DNA of 53,138 nucleotides from Propionivibrio sp. (GCF_029255185.1 NZ_JAPUVO010000126.1:1-53138), one strand, 5' to 3'; shown: positions 37,901-49,951, counted from the first letter of the stretch. A program made the numbers and translations. The notes: generated by a model not told the origin, from the sequence alone.

Positions 37901-40227
37901 GCACGCTCCACGTTAATCGCACCGAACATGTCACCGAGCGTTGCCGTCGATGCGTGTGCTGCCGCAACGCGGACACAAGCAGGCGGTACGGACTCATCTG
38001 CCCTGGCGGTCAGCAATGCTTCAGCCTGCCCCTGCCTGACGCGAACCTGGGCACCATCGGTGATACCCGTCTGCGCCAGGGTTGCCGCGCACATGCGCGC
38101 GGTCGGTGCCGCGGCGTCTCGCGTCTGCTGCAGCGCGTCGCTGTGCCGCACCAACGGATCGGCAAAGTAAATCGGCACTTCGGCAATGCGCTGCAGGCCG
38201 GCAGTCACAGCGCCAAGTGAAAACGACAGACCGTTGATGCCGTTATCTAGACCGTCGACAAAGAGACTATCCGGGGCAAGTATTTCGTCACGGACCTGTT
38301 CGCTGGAATCGTAATCAAATCCGTCAATGGCCAGGACATTACCCAACACACGCAGCACCTTCCAGCCCGGACGGGCGTCACCAAGCGGGCGCGCCACACC
38401 GTTGAAACTTTGTACCCGACCTTCGCAGTTGACGAAGCTTCCCGAGGTTTCGGTGAAGGGCGTTGTCGGCAACAGCACGTCAGCATAATCAAGCGCGGCA
38501 TTGGGCTTGAATGGCGTCAGCATGACGACGAGCGCGGCCTGTTTGAGCGCGGCCACGGCCTGTTGCGGGTTATAGCAATCCAGTTCAGGTTCGACGCCAA
38601 GCAGGACATAGGCTTGGCGCGGCTGAGCGAACATTTCGTAGGCGTTGAGCGCTGTCGGCAAGGCCTTGGCGACATAGCCGCCGACGCTGTTTGCCGCTTC
38701 GCCGATGAAGCCGAAACTGGCGCCGGTCAGCCTGGCCAGTTCTGCTGCCAAAGCATGCAACTGGGCAGCCTGTGCGCTTTGCTCGGCAACGTTGCCGAGG
38801 AAGATGGCGCGTTGTTCGCCAGCCAGCAAGCTCTGTGCGATCAACTGGCTTGTTGCACAAGGCTCAATTGATTCCAGGCCGGCCGGAAGCGCTGTATTCG
38901 TCAACTGCGCCGCGGCTTTGACGACAGCGGCCAGGGCCCGCGTCAACTCCTCTGGTGAAACCGTAAGCTGGGCATGCAGACTGATCAACGGATCATCGCC
39001 AGTGACCGAGATCAGGCTGACCTTGCCCGATTTCCTGGCCAACTGGCGCAGGCGCTGGGCAAACAGCGGATGATCCTTGCGCAGGAAACTGCCAACCACT
39101 AGCGCGGCGTCAAGCTGCCCAATCTGCGCGAGCTTGAGCCCTAGCCAGGGTGTTCCGGCCAACTTGCCATCAGCCGAAAAATCGCGGCGACGCGGACGAA
39201 AATCAACACTGCCTGAGCCCAGACCGCGAGTCAGTTTCTGCAGCAGGTGAAGTTCTTCAAGGGTGGAGTGCGCTGAACCCAGCGCAGCGATGGCTTCGCC
39301 ACCGTGCGTTTTGGTAATGTCCTTGAGTGCATGCGCAACGTAGTCCAGCGCGACATTCCAGTCGACTTCACGCAGTGCGCCGTCAACCCGGATCATCGGC
39401 TTTTGCAGACGCTCGGCTGAATTGAGTCCTGCGTAGGAAAAGCGGTCCTTGTCAGATATCCAGCACTCGTTGATTTCTTCATTCTCGCGCGGCAGAACGC
39501 GCATAACACGATTGTCCTTGACCTGCACAGTCAGGTTCGAACCAAGGCTGTCGTGCGGGCTGATCGACTTGCGCCGCGACAGCTCCCAACTGCGTGCGGA
39601 ATAACGGAAGGGCTTGGAGGTGAGCGCGCCGACCGGACACAGATCGATCATATTGCCGGAAAGCTCGGAGTCGACCGTGCGCCCAACAAAGGTTTGAATC
39701 TCCGAATGCATATTGCGGTTGGCCATGCCGAGTTCCATGACGCCGGCAATTTCCTGGCCAAAACGAACACAGCGCGTGCAATGGATGCAACGCGACATTT
39801 CCTGCATCGAAACCAGCGGGCCAACGTCCTTGTGGAAAACCACGCGTTTGGCTTCTTGGTAGCGCGACGCGCTGCCGCCGTAACCGACCGCCAGATCCTG
39901 CAACTGACACTCACCCCCCTGGTCGCAGATCGGGCAATCAAGTGGGTGGTTGATTAGCAGAAACTCCATAACGCCCTTCTGGGCGGTGACGGCAAGCTCG
40001 GAATGGGTAAACACCTTCATGCCGCTAGTGACCGGCGTCGCACACGCGGGCATCGGCTTGGGCGCTTTTTCGACCTGCACCAGACACATCCGGCAGTTGG
40101 CGGCAATCGAGAGTTTCTTGTGATAACAGAAATGAGGAATGTACGCGCCAACGAGTTGGGCGGCATCCATGATAGTGCTGCCTGCTGGCACCTGCGCCTG
40201 TTTTCCGTCGATTTCAATGTCTAGCAT
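37897..40227 (-). CDS. nuoG: NADH-quinone oxidoreductase subunit G
   Basis: 776 residues. The N-terminal ferredoxin part holds Cys34, Cys45, Cys48 and Cys62 (2Fe-2S), then [17 protein letters not shown] (His-Cys ligands of a 4Fe-4S cluster) and [13 protein letters not shown]. The rest is a molybdopterin-oxidoreductase-like fold without cofactor-binding function in complex I. The length is shorter than E. coli NuoG (about 908), as is usual in betaproteobacteria. It lies 9 bp after nuoF. Confidence 0.96.
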   Translation of the reverse strand: MLDIEIDGKQAQVPAGSTIMDAAQLVGAYIPHFCYHKKLSIAANCRMCLVQVEKAPKPMPACATPVTSGMKVFTHSELAVTAQKGVMEFLLINHPLDCPICDQGGECQLQDLAVGYGGSASRYQEAKRVVFHKDVGPLVSMQEMSRCIHCTRCVRFGQEIAGVMELGMANRNMHSEIQTFVGRTVDSELSGNMIDLCPVGALTSKPFRYSARSWELSRRKSISPHDSLGSNLTVQVKDNRVMRVLPRENEEINECWISDKDRFSYAGLNSAERLQKPMIRVDGALREVDWNVALDYVAHALKDITKTHGGEAIAALGSAHSTLEELHLLQKLTRGLGSGSVDFRPRRRDFSADGKLAGTPWLGLKLAQIGQLDAALVVGSFLRKDHPLFAQRLRQLARKSGKVSLISVTGDDPLISLHAQLTVSPEELTRALAAVVKAAAQLTNTALPAGLESIEPCATSQLIAQSLLAGEQRAIFLGNVAEQSAQAAQLHALAAELARLTGASFGFIGEAANSVGGYVAKALPTALNAYEMFAQPRQAYVLLGVEPELDCYNPQQAVAALKQAALVVMLTPFKPNAALDYADVLLPTTPFTETSGSFVNCEGRVQSFNGVARPLGDARPGWKVLRVLGNVLAIDGFDYDSSEQVRDEILAPDSLFVDGLDNGINGLSFSLGAVTAGLQRIAEVPIYFADPLVRHSDALQQTRDAAAPTARMCAATLAQTGITDGAQVRVRQGQAEALLTARADESVPPACVRVAAAHASTATLGDMFGAINVERA

Positions 40228-40236
40228 ATCGCCGCC

Positions 40237-41565
40237 TTAGACCGTTGCCTTGAAGAAGCCACTACCCGCGCGCTGAATATCGGGCGGAACCAGGCACTTC
40301 TTGTGTTCAATGTGGTAAGCGAATTCGTCGCGAAAATGCTTGACAAAGCTCTGCACGGGCATTGATGCAGCATCGCCGAGTGCGCAAATGGTACGCCCCA
40401 TGATGTTGGTGGTGACGCTGCCGAGCAGATCCAGATCGTCCGCACGTCCCTGCCCGTTCTCGATGCGATGGACAATCCTGTACAACCAGTTGGTGCCCTC
40501 GCGGCACGGCGTACATTGTCCGCAGGACTCTTCGTAGTAAAAGAAGGAAAGGCGTTCAAGCGCCTTTACCATGCAGGTCGTTTCGTCCATGACAATGACC
40601 GCACCGGAACCGAGCATCGAACCCGCCTTGCTGATCGAATCGTAGTCCATCGTGCAATCCATCATGATGCTGGCCGGCACGACCGGCGACGACGAACCGC
40701 CGGGGATACAGCCCTTGAGCTCGCGCCCGCCGCGCATACCACCGGCCATTTCGAGCAAGATCGGAAAAGGCGTACCGAGCGGAATTTCGTAGTTACCCGG
40801 CCGGTTGACATGTCCCGAAACCGAAAAGAGCTTGGTGCCACCGTTGTTGGCCTTGCCCGATTCGAGGTAGGCCTCGCCGCCAAGGTTCATAATCAGCGGG
40901 ATGGCAGCGAAAGTCTCGGTGTTGTTGATCGTTGTCGGCTTGCCGTAAAGGCCGAAGCTGGCCGGAAACGGCGGTTTGAAGCGCGGCTGGCCCTTTTTGC
41001 CTTCAATCGACTCAAGCAGCGCGGTTTCTTCGCCGCAAATGTAGGCGCCGTAACCGTGATGGGCAAAAAGCTCGAAATCGAAGCCGGAACCAAGGATGTT
41101 CTTGCCGAGCAGCCCCGCCGCCAGCGCTTCGTCCAGCGCCTCTTCAAAGCGGGTGTAGACCTCCCAGACCTCACCGTGAATATAGTTATAACCACGCGCG
41201 GCGCCCATGGCATAGGCGGCGATGATCATCCCTTCGATAACCGAATGCGGGTTGAAGAGCAGGATGTCGCGATCCTTGAAAGTTCCCGGCTCACCTTCGT
41301 CGGAATTGCAGACAAGGTACTTGTCGCCCGAAAAGGCGCGTGGCATGAAGCTCCACTTCAGGCCGGTCGGGAAGCCGGCGCCGCCGCGACCCCGCAAGAC
41401 GGACTTCTTGACCTCGTTGATCACCTGATCCTGCGGCATTTTCCCGGCTAGAATCTTCTTCAGCGCCGAATAACCATCGCGCTTGACGTAGTCGTCCAGT
41501 CGCCAGGCCTTGTCGCCGTTAAGTCCGACGGTGAGCATCGGGTTGAGTGCACCGAGGATCGCCAT
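40237..41565 (-). CDS. nuoF: NADH-quinone oxidoreductase subunit F (NADH- and FMN-binding)
   Basis: 442 residues from the ATG at 41565; an upstream in-frame extension lies inside nuoE. It takes electrons from NADH onto [18 protein letters not shown] (NADH/FMN site), [20 protein letters not shown], and [11 protein letters not shown], with a fourth Cys downstream (TICALGD), give cluster N3. The ATG shares one base with the nuoE stop (TAATG), so translation is coupled. Confidence 0.97.
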   Translation of the reverse strand: MAILGALNPMLTVGLNGDKAWRLDDYVKRDGYSALKKILAGKMPQDQVINEVKKSVLRGRGGAGFPTGLKWSFMPRAFSGDKYLVCNSDEGEPGTFKDRDILLFNPHSVIEGMIIAAYAMGAARGYNYIHGEVWEVYTRFEEALDEALAAGLLGKNILGSGFDFELFAHHGYGAYICGEETALLESIEGKKGQPRFKPPFPASFGLYGKPTTINNTETFAAIPLIMNLGGEAYLESGKANNGGTKLFSVSGHVNRPGNYEIPLGTPFPILLEMAGGMRGGRELKGCIPGGSSSPVVPASIMMDCTMDYDSISKAGSMLGSGAVIVMDETTCMVKALERLSFFYYEESCGQCTPCREGTNWLYRIVHRIENGQGRADDLDLLGSVTTNIMGRTICALGDAASMPVQSFVKHFRDEFAYHIEHKKCLVPPDIQRAGSGFFKATV

Positions 41566-42038
41566 TATTCGAACTCCGCCAGCAGTTTGTCGATTTGCTC
41601 CGGTAGCATGGTGCTGCACATGCGACGGTTATTGACCAGCATCACCGGTGCGTCACCGCAGGCACCCATGCACTCGCCCTCCTTGAGCGTGATGCGGCCA
41701 TCGGGAGTCGTCTCGTTGAAACCAATGCCCAGTTTCTGCTTGAGATACTCGCCGGCATCAACGCCGCCAGAGAGCATGCACGGCAGGTTGGTACACACCG
41801 TCAACTTGTACTTACCAACCGGCTTCAGGTCGTACATATTGTAGAAGCTGGCTACCTCGTAGGCCGCCATCGGTGCCATGCCAAGATGGTTGGCGACAAA
41901 CTCGATCGCCTCGGAGGACAGCCAGCCCTGTTCTTCCTGGGCAATCGCCAGAGCCGCCATGACAGCCGACTGTTTCTGCTCAGGCGGGTACTTGGCAATC
42001 TCGCGATCGATTTTCTTAAGGGATTCTGTAGTCAGCAT
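41565..42038 (-). CDS. nuoE: NADH-quinone oxidoreductase subunit E
   Basis: 157 residues, thioredoxin-like 2Fe-2S protein. Ligands Cys82, Cys87 (CTNLPC) and Cys123, Cys127 (ECMGAC) bind cluster N1a. [10 protein letters not shown] is typical. Its ATG overlaps the nuoD stop by one base, and its stop overlaps nuoF in the same way. Confidence 0.97.
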   Translation of the reverse strand: MLTTESLKKIDREIAKYPPEQKQSAVMAALAIAQEEQGWLSSEAIEFVANHLGMAPMAAYEVASFYNMYDLKPVGKYKLTVCTNLPCMLSGGVDAGEYLKQKLGIGFNETTPDGRITLKEGECMGACGDAPVMLVNNRRMCSTMLPEQIDKLLAEFE

Positions 42039-43291
42039 TAGCGGTCAATCTCGCCAAAAACAATGTCGATTGTGCCGACCATCGTTACCACGTCGGCGAT
42101 CATGTGGCCACGCGTCAGTTCATCCATGGCCGACAGGTGGACGTAACCCGGCGAGCGGATCTTCAGGCGGTACGGCTTGTTGGCGCCATCCGAAATCGCA
42201 TAAATACCAAACTCGCCCTTGGGGTGCTCAACGGCCGAGTAAACCTGGCCTTCAGGCACGTGCATACCCTCGGTGCACAACTTGAAGTGATGGATCAACT
42301 CCTCCATGTTCGACTTCATGTTCGCACGCGGCGGCGACGCAACCTTGTAGTTGTCGGTAATGACCGGACCCGGATTGACACGCAGCCAGTCGATACATTG
42401 CTGGATGATGCGATTGGACTGGCGCATTTCCTCGACGCGAACAAGATAACGGTCATAACAGTCGCCGGTGACGCCGACCGGGATATCGAAATCGAGACGG
42501 TCATAGACTTCATAGGGCTGCTTCTTGCGCAGGTCCCAAGCGATGCCCGAGCCGCGCAGCATCGGTCCGGTAAAGCCCAGTTGCATGGCACGCTCGGGAG
42601 AAACGATGCCGACATTGACCAGGCGTTGTTTCCAGATGCGATTGTCGGTGAGCAGTGTTTCGTATTCGTCGAGAATTTTTGGAAAACGTTTGACGAAGTC
42701 CTCAAGGAAGTCAAGCAAAGAACCGCTACGCACTTCGTTGATTTTTCTGACCTCGGCCGCGCTCTTCCATTTTGACTCGCGGTACTGCGGCATGCTGTCC
42801 GGCAGGTCGCGGTAAACGCCGCCCGGTCGGTAATACGCCGCGTGCATGCGGGCGCCGGAAACGGCTTCATAGCAGTCGACCAGATCCTCACGCTCACGGA
42901 AGGCGTAGAGCACCATGGTCATCGCCCCGACATCGAGCCCGTGCGCGCCTATCCACAACAGGTGGTTGAGGATGCGGGTTATTTCGTCGTACATGACGCG
43001 AATGTACTGGGCGCGAATCGGCACCTCAATGCCGAGCATTCTTTCAATAGCCATGCAATAGGCATGCTCGTTACACATCATCGACATGTAGTCGAGGCGA
43101 TCCATGTACGGAACAGACTGCACCCAGGTTTTTGTTTCGGCCAGCTTTTCGGTTGCCCGATGCAACAATCCGATGTGCGGATCAGCGCGCATCACGACTT
43201 CACCGTCGAGTTCGAGAACCATGCGCAACACACCGTGTGCTGCCGGGTGCTGCGGCCCAAAGTTAAGCGTGTAATTCTGGATATCAGGCAT
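42038..43291 (-). CDS. nuoD: NADH-quinone oxidoreductase subunit D
   Basis: 417 residues from the ATG at 43291, which lies 8 bp inside the end of nuo[21 protein letters not shown] is the usual start. The GPQHPAAHG loop holds the quinone-contacting His. Related to the large subunit of NiFe hydrogenases but without the nickel-binding Cys. It forms the quinone site with NuoB. Confidence 0.97.
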   Translation of the reverse strand: MPDIQNYTLNFGPQHPAAHGVLRMVLELDGEVVMRADPHIGLLHRATEKLAETKTWVQSVPYMDRLDYMSMMCNEHAYCMAIERMLGIEVPIRAQYIRVMYDEITRILNHLLWIGAHGLDVGAMTMVLYAFREREDLVDCYEAVSGARMHAAYYRPGGVYRDLPDSMPQYRESKWKSAAEVRKINEVRSGSLLDFLEDFVKRFPKILDEYETLLTDNRIWKQRLVNVGIVSPERAMQLGFTGPMLRGSGIAWDLRKKQPYEVYDRLDFDIPVGVTGDCYDRYLVRVEEMRQSNRIIQQCIDWLRVNPGPVITDNYKVASPPRANMKSNMEELIHHFKLCTEGMHVPEGQVYSAVEHPKGEFGIYAISDGANKPYRLKIRSPGYVHLSAMDELTRGHMIADVVTMVGTIDIVFGEIDR

Positions 43292-43889
43292 TGTCTGCCT
43301 CCCCGTAGCGCTCTTCGCGAACAATCCGCGGCGTAACTTCACGCGGCTCGATGGTCACCGGTTGGTAAATGACTCGCTGCTGATCGGGGTCGTAACGCAT
43401 TTCGACATAACCGGAAATCGGGAAATCCTTGCGGAAGGGATGGCCGATAAATCCGTAGTCGGTCAGTATCCGCCGCAAATCGTTGTGCCCTGGGAAGACA
43501 ATACCGTACAGATCAAAAGCTTCACGCTCGAACCAGTTAACCGAATTCCAGATCGAAACGACAGAAGGAATCGATGGAAAGTTATCATCCGTGGCAAAAC
43601 AGCGCACACGGACACGCCAGTTGTGCGCAACCGAGATCAGATGACTGACCGCAGCAAAGCGTTTTCCAGCCCACTGCCCATTGGCATAGGTCGAAAAATC
43701 GACGCCACACAGATCCATCAATTCCTCGAAACACAAGTCTGGCTCATCGCGCAAGGTAGTCATCACGGCAACATAATCGCCCACATCGACATCGATGGTG
43801 ATCTCGCCAAGGGCGACTTGCTGCGAACGGATTTGCTTACCGAGATGTTTTTGCAGGTTCAGGCTAAGCACTTCAAGCTTGGCGGACAT
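43284..43889 (-). CDS. nuoC: NADH-quinone oxidoreductase subunit C
   Basis: 201 residues from the ATG at 43889 (GGAG 8 bp upstream). The 30-kDa signature is present: [21 protein letters not shown] followed by [19 protein letters not shown]. Separate from nuoD, unlike the fused nuoCD of E. coli. Structural subunit of the peripheral arm. Confidence 0.97.
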   Translation of the reverse strand: MSAKLEVLSLNLQKHLGKQIRSQQVALGEITIDVDVGDYVAVMTTLRDEPDLCFEELMDLCGVDFSTYANGQWAGKRFAAVSHLISVAHNWRVRVRCFATDDNFPSIPSVVSIWNSVNWFEREAFDLYGIVFPGHNDLRRILTDYGFIGHPFRKDFPISGYVEMRYDPDQQRVIYQPVTIEPREVTPRIVREERYGEADNA

Positions 43890-43915
43890 TTCAAGACTCC
43901 GAACTCTCGGTTGGA

Positions 43916-44392
43916 TTAGCGGGCGATGGTACTGGTACGGCGAATTTTGTTCTGCAACTGGATCAGGCCATAAATCAGTGCCTCTGCCGTCGGCGGACAC
44001 CCGGGAACATAGATGTCGACAGGGACAATGCGATCGCATCCACGGACAACCGAATAGGAATAGTGATAATAGCCCCCCCCATTGGCGCAGGAACCCATGG
44101 AAATCACCCAGCGCGGTTCGGCCATCTGGTCGTAGACCTTGCGCATGGCCGGCGCCATCTTATTGGTCAGGGTGCCGGCAACGATCATCACGTCGGACTG
44201 GCGCGGACTCGGACGAAAAACGATGCCGAAACGATCCAGGTCGTAACGCGAGCAGCCGGCATGAATCATTTCAATCGCACAGCAGGCCAGACCAAAGCTC
44301 ATCGGCCACATCGAGCCGGTGCGCACATAGTTGATCAGCTTGTCCGCTGTCGTGGTGATGAAGCCTTCCTGGAGAATGCCCTCAATACCCAT
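43916..44392 (-). CDS. nuoB: NADH-quinone oxidoreductase subunit B
   Basis: 158 residues. Cluster N2 ligands are the tandem Cys37-Cys38 (GLACCAIEM), Cys102 (GSCANGGG) and Cys132 ([11 protein letters not shown]). It passes electrons to quinone at the interface with NuoD and NuoH. It lies 3 bp after nuoA. Confidence 0.97.
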   Translation of the reverse strand: MGIEGILQEGFITTTADKLINYVRTGSMWPMSFGLACCAIEMIHAGCSRYDLDRFGIVFRPSPRQSDVMIVAGTLTNKMAPAMRKVYDQMAEPRWVISMGSCANGGGYYHYSYSVVRGCDRIVPVDIYVPGCPPTAEALIYGLIQLQNKIRRTSTIAR

Positions 44393-44395
44393 CGT

Positions 44396-44770
44396 TCACT
44401 CCCAATCCAGAGCGCCCTTGGCCCAGGCATAGACATAGCCGACAACCAGAATGGCAATGAAAACCAACATCTCGATAAAGCCGAACCACTTGAGCGAATC
44501 GGTGCGCACGACCTCGCCGAAGATCGTCGCCCAGGGGACAAGGAAGGCTACTTCAAGGTCAAACAGAATGAACAGGATGGCGATAAGGTAATAACGCACA
44601 TCGAATTTCATGCGGGCGTCTTCGAAGGCCTCGAAACCGCATTCGTAGGGCGAAAGTTTTTCGCTATCCGGGCGATGCGGCGCCACGACCAGACCGGTGA
44701 TGACCGGTGCAATGCCAAAGACGATACCAATCAGGATGAAGACAAATACCGGGAAATAGTTTTCCAGCAT
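44396..44770 (-). CDS. nuoA: NADH-quinone oxidoreductase subunit A
   Basis: 124 residues, three membrane helices. [21 protein letters not shown] is the conserved loop with the essential Cys; [13 protein letters not shown] is the second signature. First gene of the 14-gene nuo operon. No clear promoter is seen in the 59 bp to tRNA-Leu, so transcription may come from tpiA-secG or a promoter around the tRNA. Confidence 0.97.
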   Translation of the reverse strand: MLENYFPVFVFILIGIVFGIAPVITGLVVAPHRPDSEKLSPYECGFEAFEDARMKFDVRYYLIAILFILFDLEVAFLVPWATIFGEVVRTDSLKWFGFIEMLVFIAILVVGYVYAWAKGALDWE

Positions 44771-44829
44771 GATCCGCCACGCTATCGCACAGGTTCAGAT
44801 CAGAGTCCCCTTTAGTGGGTAACTCCACT

Positions 44830-44914
44830 TGGTGCCGACGATGAGACTCGAACTCATACGACCGAAGTCACTACCCCCTCAAGATAGCGTGTCTACCAAT
44901 TTCACCACGTCGGC
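44830..44914 (-). tRNA. tRNA-Leu (anticodon GAG)
   Basis: 85 nt with encoded CCA and a long variable arm (GTGACTTCGGTCGT), the class II pattern. Acceptor GCCGACG/CGTCGGC pairs fully; anticodon arm CTATC-TTGAGGG-GGTAG gives GAG. It lies between secG and nuoA on the same strand, a layout shared by many betaproteobacteria, and is likely processed from a common transcript. Confidence 0.97.
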
Positions 44915-44983
44915 ACTACTACGTCAGACGGCGGGGACTCAAACGAGGAAAAACAAATCCCCACCGCTTTCTTTGCTGCCCAC

Positions 44984-45355
44984 CTACTTTGGAATATCCT
45001 TCGTTTTCGAGCCAGAATCCACGGTGCTTCCAGCCTTGTCAGCGCCGACTGCCGCAGGCTCTGAAACAGGCTGCGATCTTACCGCATCCTGCATCACACT
45101 GCCAGACGTTTTTGGCTTGTTTGAGGCAATGTAGGCCAAGGAGAGGCTGGTCACGAAAAACACGGCCGCCAGCACGGCCGTCGTCCGGCTCAGGAAATTA
45201 GCGGACCCGGTCGCGCCAAACAGGCTGCCCGAGGCGCCACTACCAAAAGCCGCGCCCATATCGGCGCCCTTGCCATGTTGTACCAGGACCAGACCGATGA
45301 CGCCAATTGCGGCCAGAATGTGAATCAGCAAAACTGTAGAAAACAGATATTCCAT
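44984..45355 (-). CDS. secG: Preprotein translocase subunit SecG
   Basis: 123 residues. Two membrane helices (VLLIHILAAIGVIGLVLVQ and AVLAAVFFVTSLSLAYIA) flank the conserved loop GKGADMGAAFGSGASGSLFG. The C-terminal tail is Ser/Lys/Ala-rich and variable, as usual. It binds SecYE in the inner membrane. 9 bp after tpiA. Confidence 0.96.
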   Translation of the reverse strand: MEYLFSTVLLIHILAAIGVIGLVLVQHGKGADMGAAFGSGASGSLFGATGSANFLSRTTAVLAAVFFVTSLSLAYIASNKPKTSGSVMQDAVRSQPVSEPAAVGADKAGSTVDSGSKTKDIPK

Positions 45356-45364
45356 ATTGCCTCT

Positions 45365-46120
45365 TTATTGAACCGCTGCGCGACAAATCGCCAGAAAGTC
45401 CGCAGCTACCAGGGACGCACCGCCAATCAAGCCGCCATCGATATCCGGCATGCCGAACAACTCAAGTGCATTGGACGGCTTGACACTGCCGCCGTACAGA
45501 ATTTGCAGACCTTCGGCCACGTTGGCGTCAGCCCGTGCAATCTGCGCGCGAATCGCTGCATGCACTTCCTGGGCCTGCGCGGAACTCGCCGTACGACCGG
45601 TACCAATGGCCCAAACCGGCTCGTAGGCTACGACGGCGTCGGTGAACGCGGCGACGCCAACGCGCTGCAGAACGGCATCGATTTGTGCCGAAACCACATC
45701 GACGGTCTGGCCTGCTTCACGCTGGGCCAGCGTTTCACCGACACAGAGAATCGGATGCAAACCGGCAGCCAGTGCAGCAGCAAACTTCTCGGCGACCAGA
45801 ACATCAGACTCCCCGTAGATCGCTCGCCGCTCGGAGTGACCGACAAGAACATAACGACAGGAAAAATCCTGTAGCATCGCTGCGCTGACTTCGCCGGTAA
45901 AGGCGCCCTGGGCCTGCTCACTCACATTCTGTGCGCCCCAAGCCAGACAGGTTCCGGTCAAGGCGGACTGCGCCTGGGCCAGATAAGGGAAAGGGACGCA
46001 AACCGCCGCCGTCATACCACGCAACTCCGCTACGCCAGCAAGGACATCCTGAAGCAATTGCAGGTTGCTTCTCAGCCCACCGTGCATCTTCCAATTACCC
46101 GCTACCAGCTTTTGGCGCAT
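45365..46120 (-). CDS. tpiA: Triosephosphate isomerase
   Basis: 251 residues from the ATG at 46120 (MRQKLVAGNWKMHG; GGGG upstream). It interconverts dihydroxyacetone phosphate and glyceraldehyde-3-phosphate. Active-site Asn9 and Lys11 (GNWKMHG), His95 (VGHSERR) and Glu167 (YEPVWAIGTG) are all in place, and the phosphate-binding YGGSVKPSN is near the end. Confidence 0.97.
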   Translation of the reverse strand: MRQKLVAGNWKMHGGLRSNLQLLQDVLAGVAELRGMTAAVCVPFPYLAQAQSALTGTCLAWGAQNVSEQAQGAFTGEVSAAMLQDFSCRYVLVGHSERRAIYGESDVLVAEKFAAALAAGLHPILCVGETLAQREAGQTVDVVSAQIDAVLQRVGVAAFTDAVVAYEPVWAIGTGRTASSAQAQEVHAAIRAQIARADANVAEGLQILYGGSVKPSNALELFGMPDIDGGLIGGASLVAADFLAICRAAVQ

Positions 46121-46236
46121 GGCACACCCCGCGAAAAAGGGCGAATTATAGTCAGACAGAGTCCCCCTGGTCAATAAAAAGCCGGCGTCTGTCTTTCCGG
46201 AAGCATAAAAAAGTGGCTGTGGGAAAGCGGCTCCGT
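46121..46236 (-). other. tpiA-pstB intergenic region
   Basis: 116 bp. It follows pstB on the same strand, where phoU is usually found; there is no room for it. The sequence has A/T-rich runs and a GCCGGCTTTTTATT segment that might end transcription weakly, but no clear stem. Confidence 0.4.
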
Positions 46237-47031
46237 CTAGCCAAAACGACCGGTGATATAGTCCTCGGTCTCTTTTCTCTTGGGCTTGATGAATATCTGA
46301 TCGGTCACGCCAAACTCGACCATCTCGCCGATATACATGTAGGCGGTGTAGTCCGATATGCGTGCGGCCTGTTGCATATTGTGCGTCACGATCAGAATCG
46401 TCACCCTTTCCTTCAGTTCGGTGATCAGCTCCTCGATGCTGGCGGTGGCGATCGGATCGAGCGCCGAGGTTGGTTCGTCGAACAGCATCAGTTCAGGGTC
46501 AGTGGCCAGGGCGCGCGCAATGCACAGACGCTGCTGCTGCCCGCCCGACAGGTTGGCGCCCAATTCCTTGAGACGGTCCTTGACCTCCCCCCAGAGCGCC
46601 GCACCACGCAGCGCTGCTTCGACCTTGTCATCAATTACCGAACGCGCATTTTCACCGCGCACGCGCAGGCCGTAGGCAACGTTTTCGTAGATCGACTTGG
46701 GGAAGGGGTTGGGTTTCTGGAAGACCATGCTGATGCGCATGCGAACCTCGATCGGATCCACTTTTTTTGAAAGCAGATCGGTATGGTCCGGATGAAAATC
46801 GATGGCGCCCTCGTAGCGATTCCCAGGATACAGATCGTGCATGCGGTTGAAGCAGCGCAGATAGGTCGATTTCCCGCAACCCGAGGGGCCGATCAGCGAG
46901 GTCACCTTTTTCTCATAGATCGGCATGTTGATATTCTTGAGCGCCTGGAAATTTCCGTAATAGAAACTCAGATTGCGTGCTTCGGCCTTGAGCGGCAATA
47001 GCGTTTCGTACCTGTCTGTCATGGCATTCAT
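46237..47031 (-). CDS. pstB: Phosphate ABC transporter ATP-binding protein
   Basis: 264 residues from the ATG at 47031 (AGGG about 8 bp upstream). Walker [10 protein letters not shown] (48-56), ABC signature LSGGQQQR, Walker [14 protein letters not shown], and the switch His in VTHNMQ are all present. It drives high-affinity phosphate import with PstSCA. Last gene of pstSCAB; no phoU follows. Confidence 0.97.
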   Translation of the reverse strand: MNAMTDRYETLLPLKAEARNLSFYYGNFQALKNINMPIYEKKVTSLIGPSGCGKSTYLRCFNRMHDLYPGNRYEGAIDFHPDHTDLLSKKVDPIEVRMRISMVFQKPNPFPKSIYENVAYGLRVRGENARSVIDDKVEAALRGAALWGEVKDRLKELGANLSGGQQQRLCIARALATDPELMLFDEPTSALDPIATASIEELITELKERVTILIVTHNMQQAARISDYTAYMYIGEMVEFGVTDQIFIKPKRKETEDYITGRFG

Positions 47032-47050
47032 TAAATTGATCCCTGGTTTC

Positions 47051-47974
47051 TTACCACTTGATGTTCTTGCGCAGGCGGTAGCGCAACCAGATGGCCAGAC
47101 CATTCATGGCCAAGGTCATCAGAACGAGAATAAAACCTGCCGCGGCCGCATTGCTGAGAAACGCCGCCTCCGGGCGAGAAGTCCAGTTGAACATCTGGAT
47201 CGGCATTACCGTAAAGGGGGCAAACAACCAGTCAAACGGGCCGGCCGGCAGCTCCCCCGTAAAAGGCATCGTCGGCAGGAAGGCGATAAAAGTCAGTGCG
47301 CCGACGGTAATGATCGGCGCTGTTTCACCAATAGCCCGCGCCATGCCGATGATCACACCGGTCAGAATGCCAGCGCTGGAGTAAGGAACGATATGGTCGC
47401 TGACGACCTGCCAGGTCGTCGCTCCACAGGCGTAGGCTCCCTCTCGGATGATCTGGGGAATCGAGCGGATCGCCTCACGGGTGGCGACGATGACCACCGG
47501 CAGAATCAACAGTGCCAGTGTCAGCCCGGCAGTCAGGATGCTTTGCCCGAGACCGAAGGTATACACGAACAGGCCGAGCGCCAGCAAGCCATAGATGATC
47601 GACGGCACGCCGGCCAGATTGGAGACGTTGATTTCGATGATATCGGTAATCCAGTTCTTGGGTGCGTACTCCTCAAGATAAACACCGGCGGCGACGCCCA
47701 GGGGTACGGCAGCAAATGCGGTCACCAGCATCACCAGCACCGACCCGACCCAGGCCGAGAGTATCCCGGCGTTGGCTGCGCGCCGCGATGGAAAGGAGGT
47801 CAGAAAATCAACGCTGATGCGCCCCAGCCCATTGATCGCCATATCGGCAAACAATGCGGCGAAGGTCATCAAGCCGAGCATCAGCGCAAGGATTCCGATC
47901 ACGCCAAACAGGGTGTCCCAGCGTTTGTGCGCAACAATCATGGCGCGCAGGGCCTGCAATTCCTGTTGGTTCAT
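47051..47974 (-). CDS. pstA: Phosphate ABC transporter permease PstA
   Basis: 307 residues from the ATG at 47974, one base after the pstC stop. Six or so membrane helices and the coupling loop [29 protein letters not shown] (EAA motif). [12 protein letters not shown] is the conserved stretch shared with PstC. Inner membrane, dimerises with PstC. Confidence 0.95.
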   Translation of the reverse strand: MNQQELQALRAMIVAHKRWDTLFGVIGILALMLGLMTFAALFADMAINGLGRISVDFLTSFPSRRAANAGILSAWVGSVLVMLVTAFAAVPLGVAAGVYLEEYAPKNWITDIIEINVSNLAGVPSIIYGLLALGLFVYTFGLGQSILTAGLTLALLILPVVIVATREAIRSIPQIIREGAYACGATTWQVVSDHIVPYSSAGILTGVIIGMARAIGETAPIITVGALTFIAFLPTMPFTGELPAGPFDWLFAPFTVMPIQMFNWTSRPEAAFLSNAAAAGFILVLMTLAMNGLAIWLRYRLRKNIKW

Positions 47975-47975
47975 T

Positions 47976-48887
47976 TCAATATGCCTCGCGGTACTTCTTG
48001 CGCATGTAATAACCAATCAGATTGAATACCAGCGTCAGCAGCATCAGCGTCAGGCCCGCCGCAAAGATCGTCTGGTAGCCGATGCTGCCGTGCGGCAAAT
48101 CGCCGAGCGCCACCTGGACAATGAATGACGTTATCGTCGCGCCGGGCTCGGCCGGATTGAAGGTCAGATTGGGCTGCATGCCTCCAGCCACGGCCAGGAT
48201 CATCGTTTCACCGACGGCACGCGAAACACCCAGAATATAGGCCGAGGCAATGCCTGAAATGGCCGACGGCACCACCACCCACAAGGCTGTCTGCAGTCGG
48301 GTAGCGCCCGTGGCGTAGGACCCTTCGCGCAGCGCCATTGGTACGGCGCGCATGGCATCCTCGGAGAGCGAGGCAACATAAGGAATGATCATGATGCCCA
48401 TGACGATTCCCGCCGACAGCAGATTGAATCCGGGCAGGTCGGGATAGACTTTCTGCAGCAAAGGGGTCAGGAACAGCAAGGCAAAGTAGCCGTAAATAAT
48501 TGTCGGAATGCCCCCGAGCAACTCCAAAAACGGCTTGGCGATTTCCCGGACAGCGAAGGGCGCAAACTCGGAAAGATAGATGGCGATGATCGTGCCTAAA
48601 GGAATCGCCACCAGCAGCGCGACCAGCGAACTGGTAATGGTCCCGGAGAGCAGCACCATAATGCCATAGTGTGCATCGTCAAAAAGCGGGGTCCACTGGG
48701 TATCGAAGAGAAAATCCCCTAGAGGGACGTGCTGGAAGAAAACCCAGGATTCGCTGACCAGAATATAAACAATCGCTGTCGTCGTAAAAACCGAGACAAA
48801 GGCCGCAAGAAAGAGGATTGCTTCGATCACCCTTTCCTTGACATGGCGTGTCAGATCTTTTTTTAGTCGAGCACTGGGTTCGGACAT
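47976..48887 (-). CDS. pstC: Phosphate ABC transporter permease PstC
   Basis: 303 residues from the ATG at 48887 (AAGG about 9 bp upstream). Six membrane helices; FLELLGGIPTIIYGYFAL, the EAA loop REGSYATGATRLQTALWVVVPSAISGI, and GVSRAVGETMIL define the family. Between pstS and pstA. Confidence 0.95.
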   Translation of the reverse strand: MSEPSARLKKDLTRHVKERVIEAILFLAAFVSVFTTTAIVYILVSESWVFFQHVPLGDFLFDTQWTPLFDDAHYGIMVLLSGTITSSLVALLVAIPLGTIIAIYLSEFAPFAVREIAKPFLELLGGIPTIIYGYFALLFLTPLLQKVYPDLPGFNLLSAGIVMGIMIIPYVASLSEDAMRAVPMALREGSYATGATRLQTALWVVVPSAISGIASAYILGVSRAVGETMILAVAGGMQPNLTFNPAEPGATITSFIVQVALGDLPHGSIGYQTIFAAGLTLMLLTLVFNLIGYYMRKKYREAY

Positions 48888-48949
48888 GACATCAAGCCTT
48901 TCGGCAGTCGCTGCGTATGAATTCACCAACAACCCCTAGGTTTAAACGC

Positions 48950-49951
48950 TTACTTGGCTTCCATCTTCATCAAATCTTCGATCGTTACGCCCACCTTGTT
49001 TTCGCCGCCGAACTTTGTGCCCTTGACGCGCTTGCTGAAATGTTCAAGGTTATAGCCGTAGGCCTTGGCAGGCAGCGGAACGATCTTCACTTCCTTGACC
49101 AATTTCTCGCCGTTCTTCATGTAATACTCGACAAACTCGCGGACTTCCGGCTTGTCGGCCGACTTGACATTGACGTAGATGAAAATCGGCCGTGCCAGGG
49201 GTTGGTAAGTGCCGTCGATCACCGTCTTTAGGGAGGGCAGAACGGCAGGCTTGCCATCCTTCTCGATGATCGGCACAGCCTTCAGCTTATCGTGGTTTTC
49301 CTCGTAGTAGGAAAATCCGAAGAAACCGAGGGCGCCGACATCGCGCGCAACGCCCTGGACCAGGACGTTGTCATCTTCTGAGGCAGTAAAGTCGCCACGG
49401 CTGGACTTCGACTTGCCGTTGATCGCTTCGGTGAAATAATCAAAAGTTCCCGAGTCAGCTCCGGCGCCGAACAACTTGAGCGGACGATCGGGCCACGCCG
49501 GGTTGACCTGCTTCCAGTTAGTGATCTTGCCTTGCGCGCCCGGTTCCCAGATGGTCTTGAGTTCGGCGACGGTCAGCGACTTGATCCAGTCGTTTTTTGG
49601 GTTGATGACGACGGTCAGCGCATCATAGGCAATCGGGAACTCCATGTATTCAACTCCCGCAGCCTTGCAATCATCCATTTCCTTCTTGAGGATGGGGCGC
49701 GAGGCATCGGAAACGTCGGTCTCGCCACGGCAGAACTTCTTGAAACCGCCACCAGTACCGGAAATTCCAACCGTTACGCGAATGCTGTTCTTCTTGGACT
49801 TCTGGAAGTCTTCGGCAACCGCCTCGGTAATCGGATAAACCGTCGACGAGCCGTCAACCTTGACCAGTGCGACATCGGCATAAACTAGCCCGGAGGCAGC
49901 AACAGCGCTCAGCATCAGCGCTGAAACGGCGGAAAATTTCGTGATTTTCAT
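48950..49951 (-). CDS. pstS: Periplasmic phosphate-binding protein
   Basis: 333 residues from the ATG at 49951 (AAGGAGAG upstream). Signal peptide: [20 protein letters not shown]-like n- and h-region with probable cleavage after VYA (about residue 25). Phosphate-binding residues lie in [33 protein letters not shown], and ADSGTFDYF. First gene of pstSCAB, under a candidate Pho box. Confidence 0.96.
   Translation of the reverse strand: MKITKFSAVSALMLSAVAASGLVYADVALVKVDGSSTVYPITEAVAEDFQKSKKNSIRVTVGISGTGGGFKKFCRGETDVSDASRPILKKEMDDCKAAGVEYMEFPIAYDALTVVINPKNDWIKSLTVAELKTIWEPGAQGKITNWKQVNPAWPDRPLKLFGAGADSGTFDYFTEAINGKSKSSRGDFTASEDDNVLVQGVARDVGALGFFGFSYYEENHDKLKAVPIIEKDGKPAVLPSLKTVIDGTYQPLARPIFIYVNVKSADKPEVREFVEYYMKNGEKLVKEVKIVPLPAKAYGYNLEHFSKRVKGTKFGGENKVGVTIEDLMKMEAK

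Noticed and set aside
46973-48025. 350-residue plus-strand frame over pstA
   Set aside because: Extremely Gln/Arg/His-rich reading, typical of the reverse strand of a membrane protein gene; pstA is certain.
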